Positions 35,646 to 48,862 are shown, counted from the first letter of the stretch. The stretch: 64,000 nt of DNA from Betaproteobacteria bacterium Ga0077540 (GCA_001464125.1 LNEP01000004.1:174540-238539); one strand, 5' to 3'. The notes: generated by a model not told the origin, from the letters alone. Made by a program: numbers and translations.

Positions 35646-38472
35646 ATTTGCGGGCTAATGTTTTGCCAGTGATATTACTGACACAACGCCCACAAATAGT
35701 GGGGTGTTCTGCATGGCTACCAACATCCGCCACATAATGCCAGCAACGTTCGCATTTGGTGTGTTGACTTGGCTTCACTAGAATTTTCTGTTCGGTTTCA
35801 GTCGCCACTTTATACACTTTGGCTGCAGAGGTAATGGTCACAAAGCGTAAATCGTCATTTAAACTGGTCAATGCATCAAAGTGATTAGCGGTTACATAAA
35901 ATTCCAACTCTGCTTGCAGGGATGAACCCACTTGCCCTGCCCCGCGCAGCACTTCAATTTCTTTAGCAGCCTGTGCACGCAAAGCACGCACCGCTTCCCA
36001 CTTAGCTTTCAAATTGGCATATTCAGCATGCTCAGCCACGCTCACCACATCACCAGCATCCGCCCAGTTATGCAGCACCACAAAATCCTCAGTATTCGGG
36101 GTCAGCGTTTGCCAAATTTCTTCTGCGGTGTAACTTAAAATCGGCGCCATTAAACCAGCCAATACTTGCGTGATTTTCAATAGCACGGTTTGCGCGGCAC
36201 GACGGTCGTGTGAGTTTTCCGCATTGGTGTACATGCGGTCTTTGAGAATATCCAAATAGAACGCACCTAAGTCCTCTGAACAGAAATGTTGCAAGGCTTG
36301 CGCCACGCGGTGCAACTCGTACACCTCATAGGCTTGATGGCATGTTTTGGATAAATCACTCAACATACCCAAGGCGTAACGGTCAATTTCCAACAATTGG
36401 CCATAAGGCACCGATTGTGTCTTGGCATCAAAATCAGCCACGTTGGCCAATAAAAAGCGCAATGTATTGCGAATTTTACGGTAGCTATCGGCCACGCGTT
36501 TTAAGATTTCATCAGAAATTGTCAACTCGCCAGAGTAGTCCGTGCTGGCCACCCACAAACGCAAAATATCCGCACCATAAGTGTCCATCACTTTTTGCGG
36601 TGCGACTACATTGCCTTTGGATTTGCTCATTTTGTGGCCAGCGCCATCCACTACAAACCCGTGGGTGAGCAAAGCATCATAGGGCGCACGACCATCAATG
36701 GCACAACCCGTCAGCAAGCTAGACTGGAACCAGCCACGGTGTTGGTCAGAACCCTCCAGATACAAATCTGCAGGATGTTGCAATTCTGGGCGACGCTTAA
36801 GCACAGCCGCGTGGGTTGCGCCTGAATCAAACCACACATCCAAGGTATCGGTGACTTTTTTGTATTGGTCTGCATTGTCTGGCGCATGTTGTACCAAAAA
36901 GGCCGCGCCATCTAAGCTAAACCAAGCTTCTACCCCAGTTTTTTCAGTCAATAAAGCTGCTTGTTCTAGCAATTCCACTGTGTTCGGGTGCGGCTCGCCG
37001 GTTTCTTTATGCACAAATAGCGGCATTGGCACGCCCCAGTTGCGTTGGCGTGATACACACCAATCTGGGCGGTTTTTAATCATGGCTTCTAGACGGGCAC
37101 GACCCCAGCTTGGGAAAAACTCGGTGTTATCCACCGCTTTATTGGCATGCTCACGCAAAGCTTTGCCGCTCGCATCTTGGCTATTCATCCCAATAAACCA
37201 TTGGTGCGTCGCCAATTGCATCAGTGGCGTTTTATGGCGCCAGCAATGCGGGAAGCTATGATTCAAGCGCGCACTGGCTAACAAAGTGCCGTTTTCTTGC
37301 ATCTTAGCCAAAATCACTTTGTTTGCATCTTGGCGGCTCAGGCCACGAATTTCTGCAAACTCGACCAAGTCACTACTAAAAAATTTACCATCGCCACCAA
37401 TCAGCACGCGTGGTTTTTCATTCGGGAAATTAGCACGCATTACCAGCCAGTCGTCGTTACCGTGGGCTGCAGCGGTATGCACCAAGCCAGTACCAGCATC
37501 AGTAGTCACATGCTCACCTGTAATGATAGGCACTTGGCGGTTGTCGAACGGGTGTTGCAGGTGCAAACCTTTTAAGGTTGCACCTGTAGCGCTTGCCAAC
37601 ACTCGCGGATGCTCTTCACCGTAACGTTTGAGGGTGGCTTCCACTAAGTCATGCACCAGCACTAACAGGCCTTTATCAGTCTGCACTAAATCATAAGTTA
37701 ACTCAGGGTGCACGCTCACCGCTTGGTTCGCTGGCAAGGTCCATGGGGTCGTCGTCCAAATCACGGCATAGGCATCACCCGCCACTTCCACACCAAACGC
37801 TTTGCTTAATGCAGCGTTATCTGCCACTTTAAAGCCCACATCAATCGCGGGGGAATTCACATCTTCATATTCCACCTCGGCCTCAGCCAACGCAGAGCCG
37901 CAATCCACGCACCAGTGCACGGGCTTGCTGCCTTGATACAAGTAACCGTTTTGATAGATATCACCCAAAGCACGCATAATGTCTGCTTCGGTCTTAAAAT
38001 CCATGGTGAGGTATGGCTTATCCCAATCCCCTAACACGCCTAAACGGATAAAGTCTTTCTTTTGCTTTTCAACTTGCTCAGCGGCGTAAGCGCGACATAA
38101 CTCACGAAATTTAGCTGGCTCAATATGCTTACCATGTGCTTTTTCCACCACTAACTCAATCGGCAAGCCGTGACAATCCCAGCCCGGCACATAAGGCGCG
38201 TCAAAACCGCTCATGGTTTTGGATTTGATGATGATGTCTTTCAGAATTTTATTGACCGCATGACCGATGTGAATATCACCATTGGCATAGGGTGGGCCAT
38301 CATGCAGAATAAATTTCTTAGCCCCCTTACGTGCTTCCCTAATTTTTTGGTAAAGCTTTTTGGATTGCCATTGTGCCAACCATGCAGGTTCACGTTTAGC
38401 TAGATCGCCGCGCATGGGAAAACTGGTTTCAGGCAAATTTAATGGGTATTTATTTTCTTTATTGTCAGTCAT
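35638..38472 (-). CDS. ileS: Isoleucyl-tRNA synthetase
   Basis: 944 residues, full length. HIGH motif in [15 protein letters not shown], editing (CP1) domain in the middle with TTPWTLPAN and [12 protein letters not shown] nearby, KMSKS motif in HKMSKSKGN, and a C-terminal zinc finger (CERCWHY ... CGRCVSN). It charges tRNA-Ile and edits misactivated valine. It sits in the order ribF-ileS-lspA. Confidence 0.97.
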   Translation of the reverse strand: MTDNKENKYPLNLPETSFPMRGDLAKREPAWLAQWQSKKLYQKIREARKGAKKFILHDGPPYANGDIHIGHAVNKILKDIIIKSKTMSGFDAPYVPGWDCHGLPIELVVEKAHGKHIEPAKFRELCRAYAAEQVEKQKKDFIRLGVLGDWDKPYLTMDFKTEADIMRALGDIYQNGYLYQGSKPVHWCVDCGSALAEAEVEYEDVNSPAIDVGFKVADNAALSKAFGVEVAGDAYAVIWTTTPWTLPANQAVSVHPELTYDLVQTDKGLLVLVHDLVEATLKRYGEEHPRVLASATGATLKGLHLQHPFDNRQVPIITGEHVTTDAGTGLVHTAAAHGNDDWLVMRANFPNEKPRVLIGGDGKFFSSDLVEFAEIRGLSRQDANKVILAKMQENGTLLASARLNHSFPHCWRHKTPLMQLATHQWFIGMNSQDASGKALREHANKAVDNTEFFPSWGRARLEAMIKNRPDWCVSRQRNWGVPMPLFVHKETGEPHPNTVELLEQAALLTEKTGVEAWFSLDGAAFLVQHAPDNADQYKKVTDTLDVWFDSGATHAAVLKRRPELQHPADLYLEGSDQHRGWFQSSLLTGCAIDGRAPYDALLTHGFVVDGAGHKMSKSKGNVVAPQKVMDTYGADILRLWVASTDYSGELTISDEILKRVADSYRKIRNTLRFLLANVADFDAKTQSVPYGQLLEIDRYALGMLSDLSKTCHQAYEVYELHRVAQALQHFCSEDLGAFYLDILKDRMYTNAENSHDRRAAQTVLLKITQVLAGLMAPILSYTAEEIWQTLTPNTEDFVVLHNWADAGDVVSVAEHAEYANLKAKWEAVRALRAQAAKEIEVLRGAGQVGSSLQAELEFYVTANHFDALTSLNDDLRFVTITSAAKVYKVATETEQKILVKPSQHTKCERCWHYVADVGSHAEHPTICGRCVSNITGKTLARKYA

Positions 38473-38494
38473 GACTTAATCTTTAACTCTATCT

Positions 38495-39397
38495 TCAGCT
38501 CTGGTTCTTAAAATAATCTTTTGCCACGGCAACATCTCGGGCAATCTGTGCTTTTAGCGCGTCTAAACTCTCAAACTTCATTTCATCGCGCACTTTGTGG
38601 AAAAACTGTACGTGCACATGGCGGTCATATAAATTACCATCAAAATCAAATACATATACTTCCAGCATAAGTTTTGGTACGCCTGCGATGGTAGGCCTTA
38701 CGCCCAAATTGGCAACGCCGTTCAGACCATCTAATTTTACCGCATAAACCCCGGTTAAGGCAGGTCGCTCATGCCGCATGTGTACATTGGCCGTAGGGTA
38801 CCCTAGTTGGCGACCGCGCTTGGCACCATGCACCACTTTGCCGCTGATACTGTAGGGTCTACCCAGCAGAGATGCAGCACGTGTTAAATTGCCCTCTGCC
38901 AGCGCGTTGCGCACCAAGGTACTCGAAACGCGCTCGCCTGCCACTTCGATCGGCGGGAAATCGACCAAATCAAAGCCATTTTCAACAAAACTCTGGGTGG
39001 TACCTTGGCGTTTTGCGCCAAAACAAAAATCGCCACCCACCAAAATCACGTTAGCATTCAGGTGGTTGCGCAATATATCCTGCATAAACAATTGCGCGCT
39101 GATGCTGGCAAACAGCTGGTTAAAACGGCAAACAAATACTTTTTGCACCCCAGCTTCTTCAAAGTATTCCAGCTTTTCACGCATCGAGGAAAGTCGCGCC
39201 GGTGCCGCATCAGGTGCAAAAAACTCACGTGGATGTGGCTCAAACGTCATTACCGCCGGCATCACCCCTTTGCTGTTTGAAGTCTCCACCAATTTAGCCA
39301 ATAATGCTTGGTGACCTAAGTGCAAGCCATCAAAATTACCAATAGCTAGCGCCATAGCGGACGGTTGCTGAATTGGAAGGTGTCTAAATACCTGCAC
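38495..39397 (-). CDS. ribF: Bifunctional riboflavin kinase / FAD synthetase
   Basis: 300 residues. FMN adenylyltransferase half with IGNFDGLHLGHQALL and VGGDFCFGAKRQG; riboflavin kinase half with GRPYSISGKVVHGAKRGRQLGYPTANV and GVANLGVRPT. It converts riboflavin to FMN and FAD in the cytosol; FMN would serve the azoreductase at 59.8 kb among many others. It is placed between murJ and ileS with short gaps, one operon. Confidence 0.96.
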   Translation of the reverse strand: MQVFRHLPIQQPSAMALAIGNFDGLHLGHQALLAKLVETSNSKGVMPAVMTFEPHPREFFAPDAAPARLSSMREKLEYFEEAGVQKVFVCRFNQLFASISAQLFMQDILRNHLNANVILVGGDFCFGAKRQGTTQSFVENGFDLVDFPPIEVAGERVSSTLVRNALAEGNLTRAASLLGRPYSISGKVVHGAKRGRQLGYPTANVHMRHERPALTGVYAVKLDGLNGVANLGVRPTIAGVPKLMLEVYVFDFDGNLYDRHVHVQFFHKVRDEMKFESLDALKAQIARDVAVAKDYFKNQS

Positions 39398-39399
39398 CG

Positions 39400-40944
39400 T
39401 TATCTCACTGTTCTACGAGAAAAATGCTGCGGTCTGAAACCGAGCAAAAACAAAACGGCAAAATAGACTGCCATCCCCAGCACCACCAAACCAGTCAGAT
39501 GCATGATGCGCTCAAGCACACCCCACCCTAACCAAACTTGCGCATTTCCCATGGCGAAATATAAGGTTAACCCCATTGTTGTTAGTGCAAGCACCAACTT
39601 TATTAAAAACACCCACCAGCCTGCCAAGGGATGAAATAACTGGGCTTTGCGCAAATGGTAGTAGAGCAAACTGGCGTTGGCACAAGCACCCAAGCCTAGA
39701 GCTAATGCCAAGCCGGCATGATTCAAATGTAGTCCATAAATGAATACAATATTCATCACTTGCGTAAGCACAAGCGTAAAAATCGCCACCTTGACTGGGG
39801 TTTTAATGTTTTGACGCGCATAAAAACCGGGGGCTAATATCTTCACTAATATCATGCCCAACAAACCTACACTGTAGGCAATGAGGGCTTGTTGCGTCAT
39901 TGCCACATCCACGGGGGTAAACTTACCGTAATAAAATAAGGTTGAAACCAAGGGTGTTGCCAACACAGCAAGTGCCACTGCCGCTGGTGCCGCCAATAGA
40001 AAGGTCAAGCGCAAGCCCCAGTCTAACAACTGACCATACTCGCGCTCATCTTTGCTAGCATAGGCTTTTGATAAACTAGGCAACAAAATAGTGCCCAGCG
40101 CAACGCCCAGCACCCCTGTGGGGAACTCCATCAAGCGATCCGCATAGTACAACCAGCTCACACTACCAGTGGCCAAAAACGATGCAAAAATTGTATTTAA
40201 AATCAAAGAGATTTGCGCCACCGAAACGCCTAACAGCGCCGGACCCATCAATTTTAAAATGCGCCAAACACCTTCATCATCGCGTTTAAAATCAAACTTA
40301 GGCAATAAGCCAATTTGCTTTAAAAATGGAATTTGAAACACCAACTGTAAAAAACCACCAATAAAGACGGCCCAAGCCAATACTTTGATAGGCTCAGCAA
40401 AGTAATCGGCAAAAAATAGCACCGCCGCAATCATAGAAACATTCAACCAAACTGGCGTAAACGCTGGAATACCAAATTTGTTATAAGTATTGAGCACCCC
40501 ACCCGCCATAGACACCAACGAGATAAAGAAAATATATGGGAAAGTGATTCTCAGCAATTCAACCGTCAATTGCATTTTGACCGGATTCGCTTGAAAGCCT
40601 GGCGCAATCAAGGTGACGATAAAAGGCGCAGCCAACATCCCTAATAGGGTAACCACCACCAAAATTAAGCCCAACCATGTCGCCACACGATTGATGAGCG
40701 TATGTGTTTCATCAAACCCACGCTGCGTTTTATATTCACCCAAAATGGGTACAAAGGCTTGGCTAAATGCGCCTTCGGCTGAAATTCGGCGTAACAGATT
40801 GGGGATTTTAAAGGCCACAATAAACGCATCACTCAACATGCTGGCACCAAAAGCACGTGCAATTAACGTATCGCGCACAAAGCCTAAAATGCGCGAAATA
40901 AACGTCATACTCCCAACTTTGGCGAGGACTTTGAGTAGATTCAT
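39400..40944 (-). CDS. murJ: Lipid II flippase MurJ
   Basis: 514 residues, about 14 membrane helices, MATE/MOP superfamily. The N-terminal signature LKVLAKVGSMTFISRILGFVRDTLIARAFGA and the RRISAEGAFSQAFVP segment are typical. It flips lipid-linked peptidoglycan precursor across the inner membrane. First gene of the murJ-ribF-ileS-lspA run, divergent from rpsT. Confidence 0.96.
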   Translation of the reverse strand: MNLLKVLAKVGSMTFISRILGFVRDTLIARAFGASMLSDAFIVAFKIPNLLRRISAEGAFSQAFVPILGEYKTQRGFDETHTLINRVATWLGLILVVVTLLGMLAAPFIVTLIAPGFQANPVKMQLTVELLRITFPYIFFISLVSMAGGVLNTYNKFGIPAFTPVWLNVSMIAAVLFFADYFAEPIKVLAWAVFIGGFLQLVFQIPFLKQIGLLPKFDFKRDDEGVWRILKLMGPALLGVSVAQISLILNTIFASFLATGSVSWLYYADRLMEFPTGVLGVALGTILLPSLSKAYASKDEREYGQLLDWGLRLTFLLAAPAAVALAVLATPLVSTLFYYGKFTPVDVAMTQQALIAYSVGLLGMILVKILAPGFYARQNIKTPVKVAIFTLVLTQVMNIVFIYGLHLNHAGLALALGLGACANASLLYYHLRKAQLFHPLAGWWVFLIKLVLALTTMGLTLYFAMGNAQVWLGWGVLERIMHLTGLVVLGMAVYFAVLFLLGFRPQHFSRRTVR

Positions 40945-41031
40945 GAATGCGTAAAAAATATATTATTTAAATAATCGCGTGATTTTATCATGGGCGAGGC
41001 ACAACACCGCACGGAGAGGCATAATTAAGCC

Positions 41032-41060
41032 TTGCAAAACAAGTACAAAAACATTATTAT
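41032..41060 (+). promoter_or_regulatory. Sigma-70 promoter of rpsT
   Basis: TTGCAA and TATTAT are separated by 17 nt, a near-consensus housekeeping promoter, 46 nt before the rpsT start. Its strength fits a ribosomal protein gene. Confidence 0.7.
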
Positions 41061-41105
41061 GCACGGTTTCGTATTTATACCCTTACAGCATTAGGATAAT
41101 CAAAC

Positions 41106-41510
41106 ATGGCAAATACCGCTCAAGCACGCAAACGCGCGCGCCAGTCCGTAAAAGTGAATGCGCACAACGCAGCGTTGCGTTCTACTTTGCGTACTGCAAT
41201 TAAAAAAGTGATTAAAGCGATTGAAACAGGTGATAAAGCTGCTGCAGTGGCTTCATACCAAGAAAATGTTGGCATCATCGACCGTATTGCTGACAAAAAA
41301 ATCATCCACAAAAATAAAGCAGCGCGTCATAAGAGCCGTTTGACTGCCGCTATCAAGGCGTTAAATGGTGACGCACCAGCTACTTTAGCTTCAGTGAAAA
41401 AAGCTGTTGCACCTAAAGCTGCTGCTAAACCAGCAAAAGCAGCTGCTAAGCCTAAAGCCGAAGCAAAACCAAAAGCTGCAGCTAAGCCGAAAAAAGCAAA
41501 AGCTGAGTAA
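41106..41510 (+). CDS. rpsT: Ribosomal protein S20 with long Ala/Lys/Pro tail
   Basis: 134 residues, compared with the usual 85-90. Residues 1-90 are normal S20 ([30 protein letters not shown]). From about residue 95 a low-complexity tail of [13 protein letters not shown] repeats, with no hydrophobic residues larger than Val, extends the protein by about 40 residues, resembling histone-H1-like or SWI-type tails. S20 binds 16S rRNA in the small subunit. The tail keeps the same codon style and has no frameshift, so it is a genuine part of the gene. A strong promoter precedes and a strong terminator follows. Confidence 0.95.
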   Translation: MANTAQARKRARQSVKVNAHNAALRSTLRTAIKKVIKAIETGDKAAAVASYQENVGIIDRIADKKIIHKNKAARHKSRLTAAIKALNGDAPATLASVKKAVAPKAAAKPAKAAAKPKAEAKPKAAAKPKKAKAE

Positions 41511-41525
41511 TTAGTTTTTACTACA

Positions 41526-41555
41526 AAAAAAGCCGAACAATTGTTCGGCTTTTTT
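41526..41555. terminator. Rho-independent terminator after rpsT
   Basis: A 30-nt perfect palindrome centred on AACAATTGTT, with core GCCGAAC / GTTCGGC and A/T tracts at both ends. It ends rpsT and can also end the convergent prohibitin-like gene. Confidence 0.92.
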
Positions 41556-41578
41556 ATTGGCTTTCAATTGCGCCAGCG

Positions 41579-42409
41579 CTATTTGATATTAATCATCGGC
41601 ACAGACCCACCCGTCACTTGTGGCAATTGCCCATTCCACTTTTCTAATGCCAAACGTTGGTTTTCGATTTCACGTAATTTCAGTAAGTCTGGTGTAATTT
41701 CTTGTTTTTGCAAACGCAAGGATTCGGCTTCAGCTTTAGCTGAAGCAATTTTCTGTTCAGCTTCCACTTTAATACGCTCCAAGTCTCGCTCAGCTTTTAA
41801 CTTAAGTTGGTCAGCTGTGGTTTTACCTTCAATCGCTTGATTAAAGCTCTCTGAAAAGCGAAAGTTGACTATGCTGAACTCGTCAATAGCGATGCCGTGT
41901 CGCAACAGTCTGTCTTTCATAAATTGGCTAATTTGGTCACGTACTTCTGGACGCTTACTGATGAGTTCTTCGGCCGTATACTTAGCCGTGGTCGCTTTAA
42001 ACGCTTCTTGCACCGCAGGCACAATAATACGGTCACCTACCGAGTTTAAATCACCCACCAATTGAAAGGTCTCTGCCACACGTGAAGGAATCAAATGGAA
42101 ATTCAAGGCAATTTTGGTGTGGACTTGTTGTAAATCGCGTGAGGCAGCATCTCCATCGCCTTCCGCCTTTTGGATTTGCACGTTAATTTCACGCACTTGC
42201 TGCACGATGGGAATGCGGAAATGCAGACCTTCTTCCAACACTGTTTGGTTCACTTTACCAAAAGTGGTGATGACGCCTCGATGCCCGGCATTAATCACCA
42301 CAAAGGGGTTTAACCAAGACAATAACACCAGCCCCACGATTATCAGCCCTACATATTTAATCACGCGTGGCAAAGCTTTGACTTCAAGATTCGGATTGAT
42401 GATTGCCAT
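41579..42409 (-). CDS. Prohibitin/SPFH family membrane protein
   Basis: 276 residues. One N-terminal membrane helix (about 19-38, YVGLIIVGLVLLSWLNPF), then an SPFH/band-7 domain (VVINAGHRGVITTFGKV ... ALNFHLIPS) and a C-terminal coiled coil (about 195-245, rich in KAERDLERIKVEAEQKIASAKAE units given here only in part). Bacterial prohibitin-like proteins form ring scaffolds in the membrane; no specific partner is visible. It follows purK after 24 bp and is probably in the same transcript. Confidence 0.88.
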   Translation of the reverse strand: MAIINPNLEVKALPRVIKYVGLIIVGLVLLSWLNPFVVINAGHRGVITTFGKVNQTVLEEGLHFRIPIVQQVREINVQIQKAEGDGDAASRDLQQVHTKIALNFHLIPSRVAETFQLVGDLNSVGDRIIVPAVQEAFKATTAKYTAEELISKRPEVRDQISQFMKDRLLRHGIAIDEFSIVNFRFSESFNQAIEGKTTADQLKLKAERDLERIKVEAEQKIASAKAEAESLRLQKQEITPDLLKLREIENQRLALEKWNGQLPQVTGGSVPMINIK

Positions 42410-42433
42410 GGTAGCCCCTTTTTTTATGATGGA

Positions 42434-43594
42434 TTAAAAGCCTATATGTAATTCTCCACGGGCAATTCTAGCCACGTTGAGCACAGCCTCATTATCTTTG
42501 CCTATTACCGTAAAATGCCCCATTTTTCTGCCTTTACGCGGCTCATGCTTGCCGTACAAATGCAGTTTTAAGTTTGGATGCGCAAACGCTTTGTGCCAAG
42601 GCGGGTTTTTACCATCCACCCAACTATCGCCCAAAATATTCACCATCACAGCATCACTATGTAAGGTTGCGTCACCCAGTGGCAACCCTGCCGTCACCCG
42701 CACTTGTTGATCAAACTGGTTATTTACGCAAGCATCAATAGTGTAGTGTCCAGAGTTATGCGGGCGTGGAGCAATTTCATTGACCAACAACCTGCCGCCA
42801 ACCACAAAAAACTCAACGCCCAGAACGCCAACGTAGTCTAGCGCCTTAGCAAGTTTTTTAGCCAACTCTTGCGCGTTCGCCTTAATTACCCCGGAACAAC
42901 GTGCCGGGGCGATACTCACATCCAAAATACCATTTAAATGACTGTTTTCTGCAGTGGGAAACGCAGCAATATTACCTTGCGCATCACGCGCTAATACGAC
43001 AGACACTTCCAAATCCAATGGCAACATATGCTCAAGCACGCAAACTTCTTGCTTGAAGCTATCAAAGGCAGCTAAAGCTTCTGCGTGATTTTTAACGCGC
43101 GCTTGGCCTTTACCATCGTAGCCAAAGCGTGCCACTTTTAATATGGCAGGATAAATCGCGTCACCATCGGCTGGCAAATCACTGGCTTGTTGAATCACCA
43201 CAAATGGCGCTACTGGTAGGCCTGCATCGCGAATAAAGTTTTTTTCCAAAACACGATTTTGTGCAATGGCCACCGATTGTGCACTTGGGCGCACCGTGGT
43301 GGTTTGCGCTAACTGTTCAAGCGTTGCTGCAGGCACATTTTCAAATTCAGTGGTCACGGCCAAGCAGGTCTCAGCCATTTGCTTCAAAGCTGCGGCATCG
43401 TCATAGTTGGCACACAAATGCACATCGGCAATTTTACCTGCTGGACTATTTTGGTCAGGATCTAGCACCGTGACCTGATAACCCATTTCGTGTGCGGCGA
43501 TCACAAAAAAACGGCCTAACTGGCCGCCACCTAACATACCCAGCATGGCGGGCGGGTTAATCACGCTTGATTGTTTAACTTCTGCTGGCTTCAT
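42434..43594 (-). CDS. purK: N5-carboxyaminoimidazole ribonucleotide synthase
   Basis: 386 residues. N-terminal [15 protein letters not shown] nucleotide-binding turn, ATP-grasp core with [19 protein letters not shown] and [23 protein letters not shown] metal site. It carboxylates AIR with ATP and bicarbonate in purine synthesis. It overlaps purE by 4 nt, so it is coupled to its pathway partner. Confidence 0.96.
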   Translation of the reverse strand: MKPAEVKQSSVINPPAMLGMLGGGQLGRFFVIAAHEMGYQVTVLDPDQNSPAGKIADVHLCANYDDAAALKQMAETCLAVTTEFENVPAATLEQLAQTTTVRPSAQSVAIAQNRVLEKNFIRDAGLPVAPFVVIQQASDLPADGDAIYPAILKVARFGYDGKGQARVKNHAEALAAFDSFKQEVCVLEHMLPLDLEVSVVLARDAQGNIAAFPTAENSHLNGILDVSIAPARCSGVIKANAQELAKKLAKALDYVGVLGVEFFVVGGRLLVNEIAPRPHNSGHYTIDACVNNQFDQQVRVTAGLPLGDATLHSDAVMVNILGDSWVDGKNPPWHKAFAHPNLKLHLYGKHEPRKGRKMGHFTVIGKDNEAVLNVARIARGELHIGF

Positions 43595-44085
43595 GGTTTA
43601 TCACTTAACTCCATTGCATGTACTTTTTCTGATTGCTTCAATCTAAACTCCACCAACTGTTTGGCTAAGTCGGCATTATGATTGGCTAAAATCGACACTG
43701 CAAATAACCCAGCATTGGCTGCACCGGCATCGCCAATGGCAAATGTCGCTACGGGAATCCCTTTAGGCATTTGTACGATAGAGAGTAAAGAATCTTGCCC
43801 TTGCAAATGTTTAGATGGCACAGGCACACCGAGTACCGGCAAGGTCGTTTTAGCGGCCACCATGCCTGGCAGATGCGCTGCGCCACCTGCACCAGCAATG
43901 ATCACTTGATACCCTTGCTTAGCTGCACTCTCAGCAAAGCTGAACATTAAATCGGGTGTTCGGTGCGCGGAGACCACTTTCGCTTCATAAGCCACACCAA
44001 AATCGGCCAGCATCTGCGCCGCATGTTTCATCACTGGCCAATCACTGTCGGACCCCATGATGATGGCCACTAAAGGTTTACTCAT
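43591..44085 (-). CDS. purE: N5-carboxyaminoimidazole ribonucleotide mutase
   Basis: 164 residues. Signatures [26 protein letters not shown] (catalytic His) and [12 protein letters not shown]; typical class I PurE. It moves the carboxylate from N5 to C4 of the aminoimidazole ring. First gene of purE-purK. Confidence 0.96.
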   Translation of the reverse strand: MSKPLVAIIMGSDSDWPVMKHAAQMLADFGVAYEAKVVSAHRTPDLMFSFAESAAKQGYQVIIAGAGGAAHLPGMVAAKTTLPVLGVPVPSKHLQGQDSLLSIVQMPKGIPVATFAIGDAGAANAGLFAVSILANHNADLAKQLVEFRLKQSEKVHAMELSDKP

Positions 44086-44150
44086 TGATTTTTACCTTTT
44101 TCAAAATTCGATACGTTTAATCAATTATGGATTCAGTCGCAACGGATTGC

Positions 44151-46365
<2,215 letters not shown>

Positions 46366-46474
46366 TCATATCCTCGCCGCACTGATTGTGCTGTCTAGTC
46401 ACTCCGCTCCATGCGCGTTTGATTTTACATCGCTCGAACATTTTAAAAGCGTCATTATTTAAACTCTAAATAAA

Positions 46475-46500
46475 AAAGCCCCATCGTAAGATGAGGCTTT
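46475..46500 (-). terminator. Rho-independent terminator after rpmA
   Basis: On the minus strand AAAGCCTCATC - TTAC - GATGGGGCTTT forms an 11-bp stem with one G-U pair, followed by a T-run. It closes the rplU-rpmA transcript 18 nt past the rpmA stop. The 150 bp between it and obg shows only a short unconvincing open frame. Confidence 0.88.
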
Positions 46501-46517
46501 AATCATACTACTTTAAC

Positions 46518-46775
46518 TTAAACTGCAACAATGCTTACAGTATGGCGCTTTAAAGCACCTTTCACTGCAAAAGTCACTTTACCGTCCACTAATGCAAACA
46601 ATGTGTGATCTTTACCCATACCTACGTTTTCACCAGCGTGCATTTTTGTACCACGTTGACGAACAATGATGCTACCAGCAGAAACTACTGTTTCACCGAA
46701 TGCTTTTACGCCAAGACGTTTAGCCTGTGAGTCGCGACCGTTACGTGAACTACCGCCTGCTTTTTTGTGTGCCAT
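46518..46775 (-). CDS. rpmA: Ribosomal protein L27
   Basis: 85 residues, standard length. [24 protein letters not shown] is the diagnostic start, then [19 protein letters not shown]. It lies near the peptidyl-transferase centre of the large subunit. It is placed 24 bp after rplU. Confidence 0.97.
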   Translation of the reverse strand: MAHKKAGGSSRNGRDSQAKRLGVKAFGETVVSAGSIIVRQRGTKMHAGENVGMGKDHTLFALVDGKVTFAVKGALKRHTVSIVAV

Positions 46776-46799
46776 GTCGAGTCCTTATTTCTTTACTGC

Positions 46800-47114
46800 T
46801 TATTTAGCAGCAATGGTATCAATTTGAATTTCTGTAAAACTTTGGCGATGGCCTTGTGTTTTACGATAATGTTTACGACGGCGGAATTTGAAAATCATCA
46901 CCTTATCAGCACGGCCGTGTGAAACCACTGTGGCGTTTACTTTAGCGCCAGCCACCAACGGAGCACCGATGGTCGTGTTTTCGCCATCTGCAATCAACAA
47001 CACTTTGTCGATGACCACTTTACTGCCCACGTCACCCACTAGTTTTTCAACTTTTAGCTTGTCACCAGCAGCCACTTTGTATTGCTTGCCGCCTGTTTTA
47101 ATTACTGCGTACAT
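46800..47114 (-). CDS. rplU: Ribosomal protein L21
   Basis: 104 residues, standard. [18 protein letters not shown] at the N-terminus, and [17 protein letters not shown] near the C-terminus bind 23S rRNA. First gene of the rplU-rpmA pair; the 110 bp upstream should hold the promoter. Confidence 0.97.
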   Translation of the reverse strand: MYAVIKTGGKQYKVAAGDKLKVEKLVGDVGSKVVIDKVLLIADGENTTIGAPLVAGAKVNATVVSHGRADKVMIFKFRRRKHYRKTQGHRQSFTEIQIDTIAAK

Positions 47115-47224
47115 AATAAAGCCTTAAACATCATCTTTTAGAGAACTCGGCATTATACGCAATTTATCTTAGAAAGCAAATCAAGTATGCGTTTTATTGT
47201 GTATTTTTTTGCTACTGAATGTAC

Positions 47225-48652
47225 TTAATAAAATTCTGCTGTTTGCAGCTCCTCTGATAACGCAATTACTTGCGTTTTTCGACTATTAAGCGCCTTTAAA
47301 AGCAACTTGTAAGTATCGTGATCAAATTTAAACTGTACGCTATTTTCCAATATATTGGCCAGCGTACCCTCGCTATCTGCCACCCCTAGATATGTCCACT
47401 GATCAAATACATGGAGTTGCGTCAGATCATTCTCATTGCTGTGTTCTTTGATGGCTATCTTACCTGCAAAAGGCCAAATTTTTATGCGATGTGCCATGAG
47501 TGCTTGCTGCAACCTCAGGTAATGGATTTCGTGGCTTTCTTTTCCGCAACACACCCCTCTACAACGCTTTATCTGGTGGGAAAAACATGCCCCTTTAGCC
47601 CAAGCCTCTAAACCCAAATACTTAGGACATAGCTGGTGTGCTTCTGCCAAGGTACGTAGCACCTCGGTCGCTTGCCGCTTGGTTTTAAATGTGCCATACA
47701 AGCTACCAAGCTGGCTTGGCTCTATATCTTCCTCGCGCACTAAGTTAACAAGAGGAGTTTGTTGCGGGTCATTACCAAGTCGCCATGTGCAAAGCTGACG
47801 CTCACTCCTGAGTTGGCGATTATAGATGGGCTGGCGCGCTTTAATGAGTTTGGACTCTAACAACAAAGCACTAAATTCGCCTGCTGTGGTGATCCATTCC
47901 ACATGCTTAATTTCTTGCGAAATCCGCATTTCTTTGGTGGATGCATGATCACTATGAAAATGCGAGAGCACCCGTGCGCGTAAATTCACACTTTTACCGA
48001 TGTATAAAGGCAAATCATTGTCGCCATAGAACAAATACACGCCCGGCGTTTCCGGAAGGTCTTCCAGCAAGCGTGCATCAATATGCGGGGGCAAACTGGG
48101 CGCGCTCATCAATGTTTGCACCGCTTGATTAAGCGCTTGCGGCCCTAGCTCATTACGCGCCACTTCTACGAAGGCCAACATTGCTTCTACATCCCCCATG
48201 GCGCGATGGCGCACAATATTGGCAATGTGATGACGCTGAACGATGGCATCCAGTCCGTGGCTTTTGTATTCCGGATAGAGCAGGCGTGACAATTTAACGG
48301 TACACAATACCTTTTGTCGTAGGGTGATGCCCAAACGCTTAAACTCGGCCTTAATAAACCCATGATCAAAACGCACGTTATGTGCCGCCATCACCGCACC
48401 CTCCAAAAAACTCAACAGCTTATCCGCCACTTCGGCAAAGGTGGGTGCACTGGCTACCATTTCATTATTGATGCCTGTCAGACCTTGAATAAACGATGGT
48501 ATGGATTGCTCGGGGTTCACCAATGTCTGCCAGCGCGCCACTTCAACCCCATGCTCAAACCTTACTAGCGCAATTTCAGTGATACGGTCTCGCAGTGGCG
48601 TGGCGCCGGTGGTTTCCAAATCCAGATAGGTGATGGCTTCTAAAGTATCCAT
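47225..48652 (-). CDS. DEDDh exonuclease fused to GIY-YIG (Cho/UvrC-like) nuclease
   Basis: 475 residues. N-terminal exonuclease of the DnaQ type (about 5-165): ITYLDLETTGATP (motif I), MAAHNVRFDHGFIKAEF (motif II), HRAMGDVEAM (motif III). Middle: GIY-YIG nuclease (about 203-285) with PGVYLFYGDNDLPLYIGKS and LLLESKLIKARQPIYN. The C-terminal part has CPKYLGLE...CFSHQIKRCRGVC. This fusion is common in beta/gammaproteobacteria and annotated as a DNA polymerase III epsilon-like or Cho-like protein; it probably acts in excision repair rather than replication. Confidence 0.9.
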   Translation of the reverse strand: MDTLEAITYLDLETTGATPLRDRITEIALVRFEHGVEVARWQTLVNPEQSIPSFIQGLTGINNEMVASAPTFAEVADKLLSFLEGAVMAAHNVRFDHGFIKAEFKRLGITLRQKVLCTVKLSRLLYPEYKSHGLDAIVQRHHIANIVRHRAMGDVEAMLAFVEVARNELGPQALNQAVQTLMSAPSLPPHIDARLLEDLPETPGVYLFYGDNDLPLYIGKSVNLRARVLSHFHSDHASTKEMRISQEIKHVEWITTAGEFSALLLESKLIKARQPIYNRQLRSERQLCTWRLGNDPQQTPLVNLVREEDIEPSQLGSLYGTFKTKRQATEVLRTLAEAHQLCPKYLGLEAWAKGACFSHQIKRCRGVCCGKESHEIHYLRLQQALMAHRIKIWPFAGKIAIKEHSNENDLTQLHVFDQWTYLGVADSEGTLANILENSVQFKFDHDTYKLLLKALNSRKTQVIALSEELQTAEFY

Positions 48653-48674
48653 AAGGTGTGATGTGATTGAAAAA

Positions 48675-48833
48675 CTATGCCACTCTAAAAAACAGCATGT
48701 AAATCATTAAGCCAAAATATAAGAACGCAAAGAACCCGACAATCCAAAACACATTTAAAAGATTGCGATTAATCGTTTTCAGTTGTGTTTCAATCGCCTG
48801 TAATTGCTGTTGGGTTTCTGTATCATGTTGCAT
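48675..48833 (-). CDS. Small single-span membrane protein (52 residues)
   Basis: A short gene with a very strong AAAGGAG 6 nt upstream of the ATG at 48831-48833. The product is a Gln/Thr-rich helix (MQHDTETQQQLQAIETQ) followed by one strong membrane helix (about 28-48, VFWIVGFFAFLYFGLMIYML). Not recognised as a named family. It lies between the exonuclease gene and the divergent MOSC gene, whose start region it shares. Confidence 0.65.
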   Translation of the reverse strand: MQHDTETQQQLQAIETQLKTINRNLLNVFWIVGFFAFLYFGLMIYMLFFRVA

Positions 48834-48862
48834 ATGGAGCTCCTTTCAATAAATACTTCACC

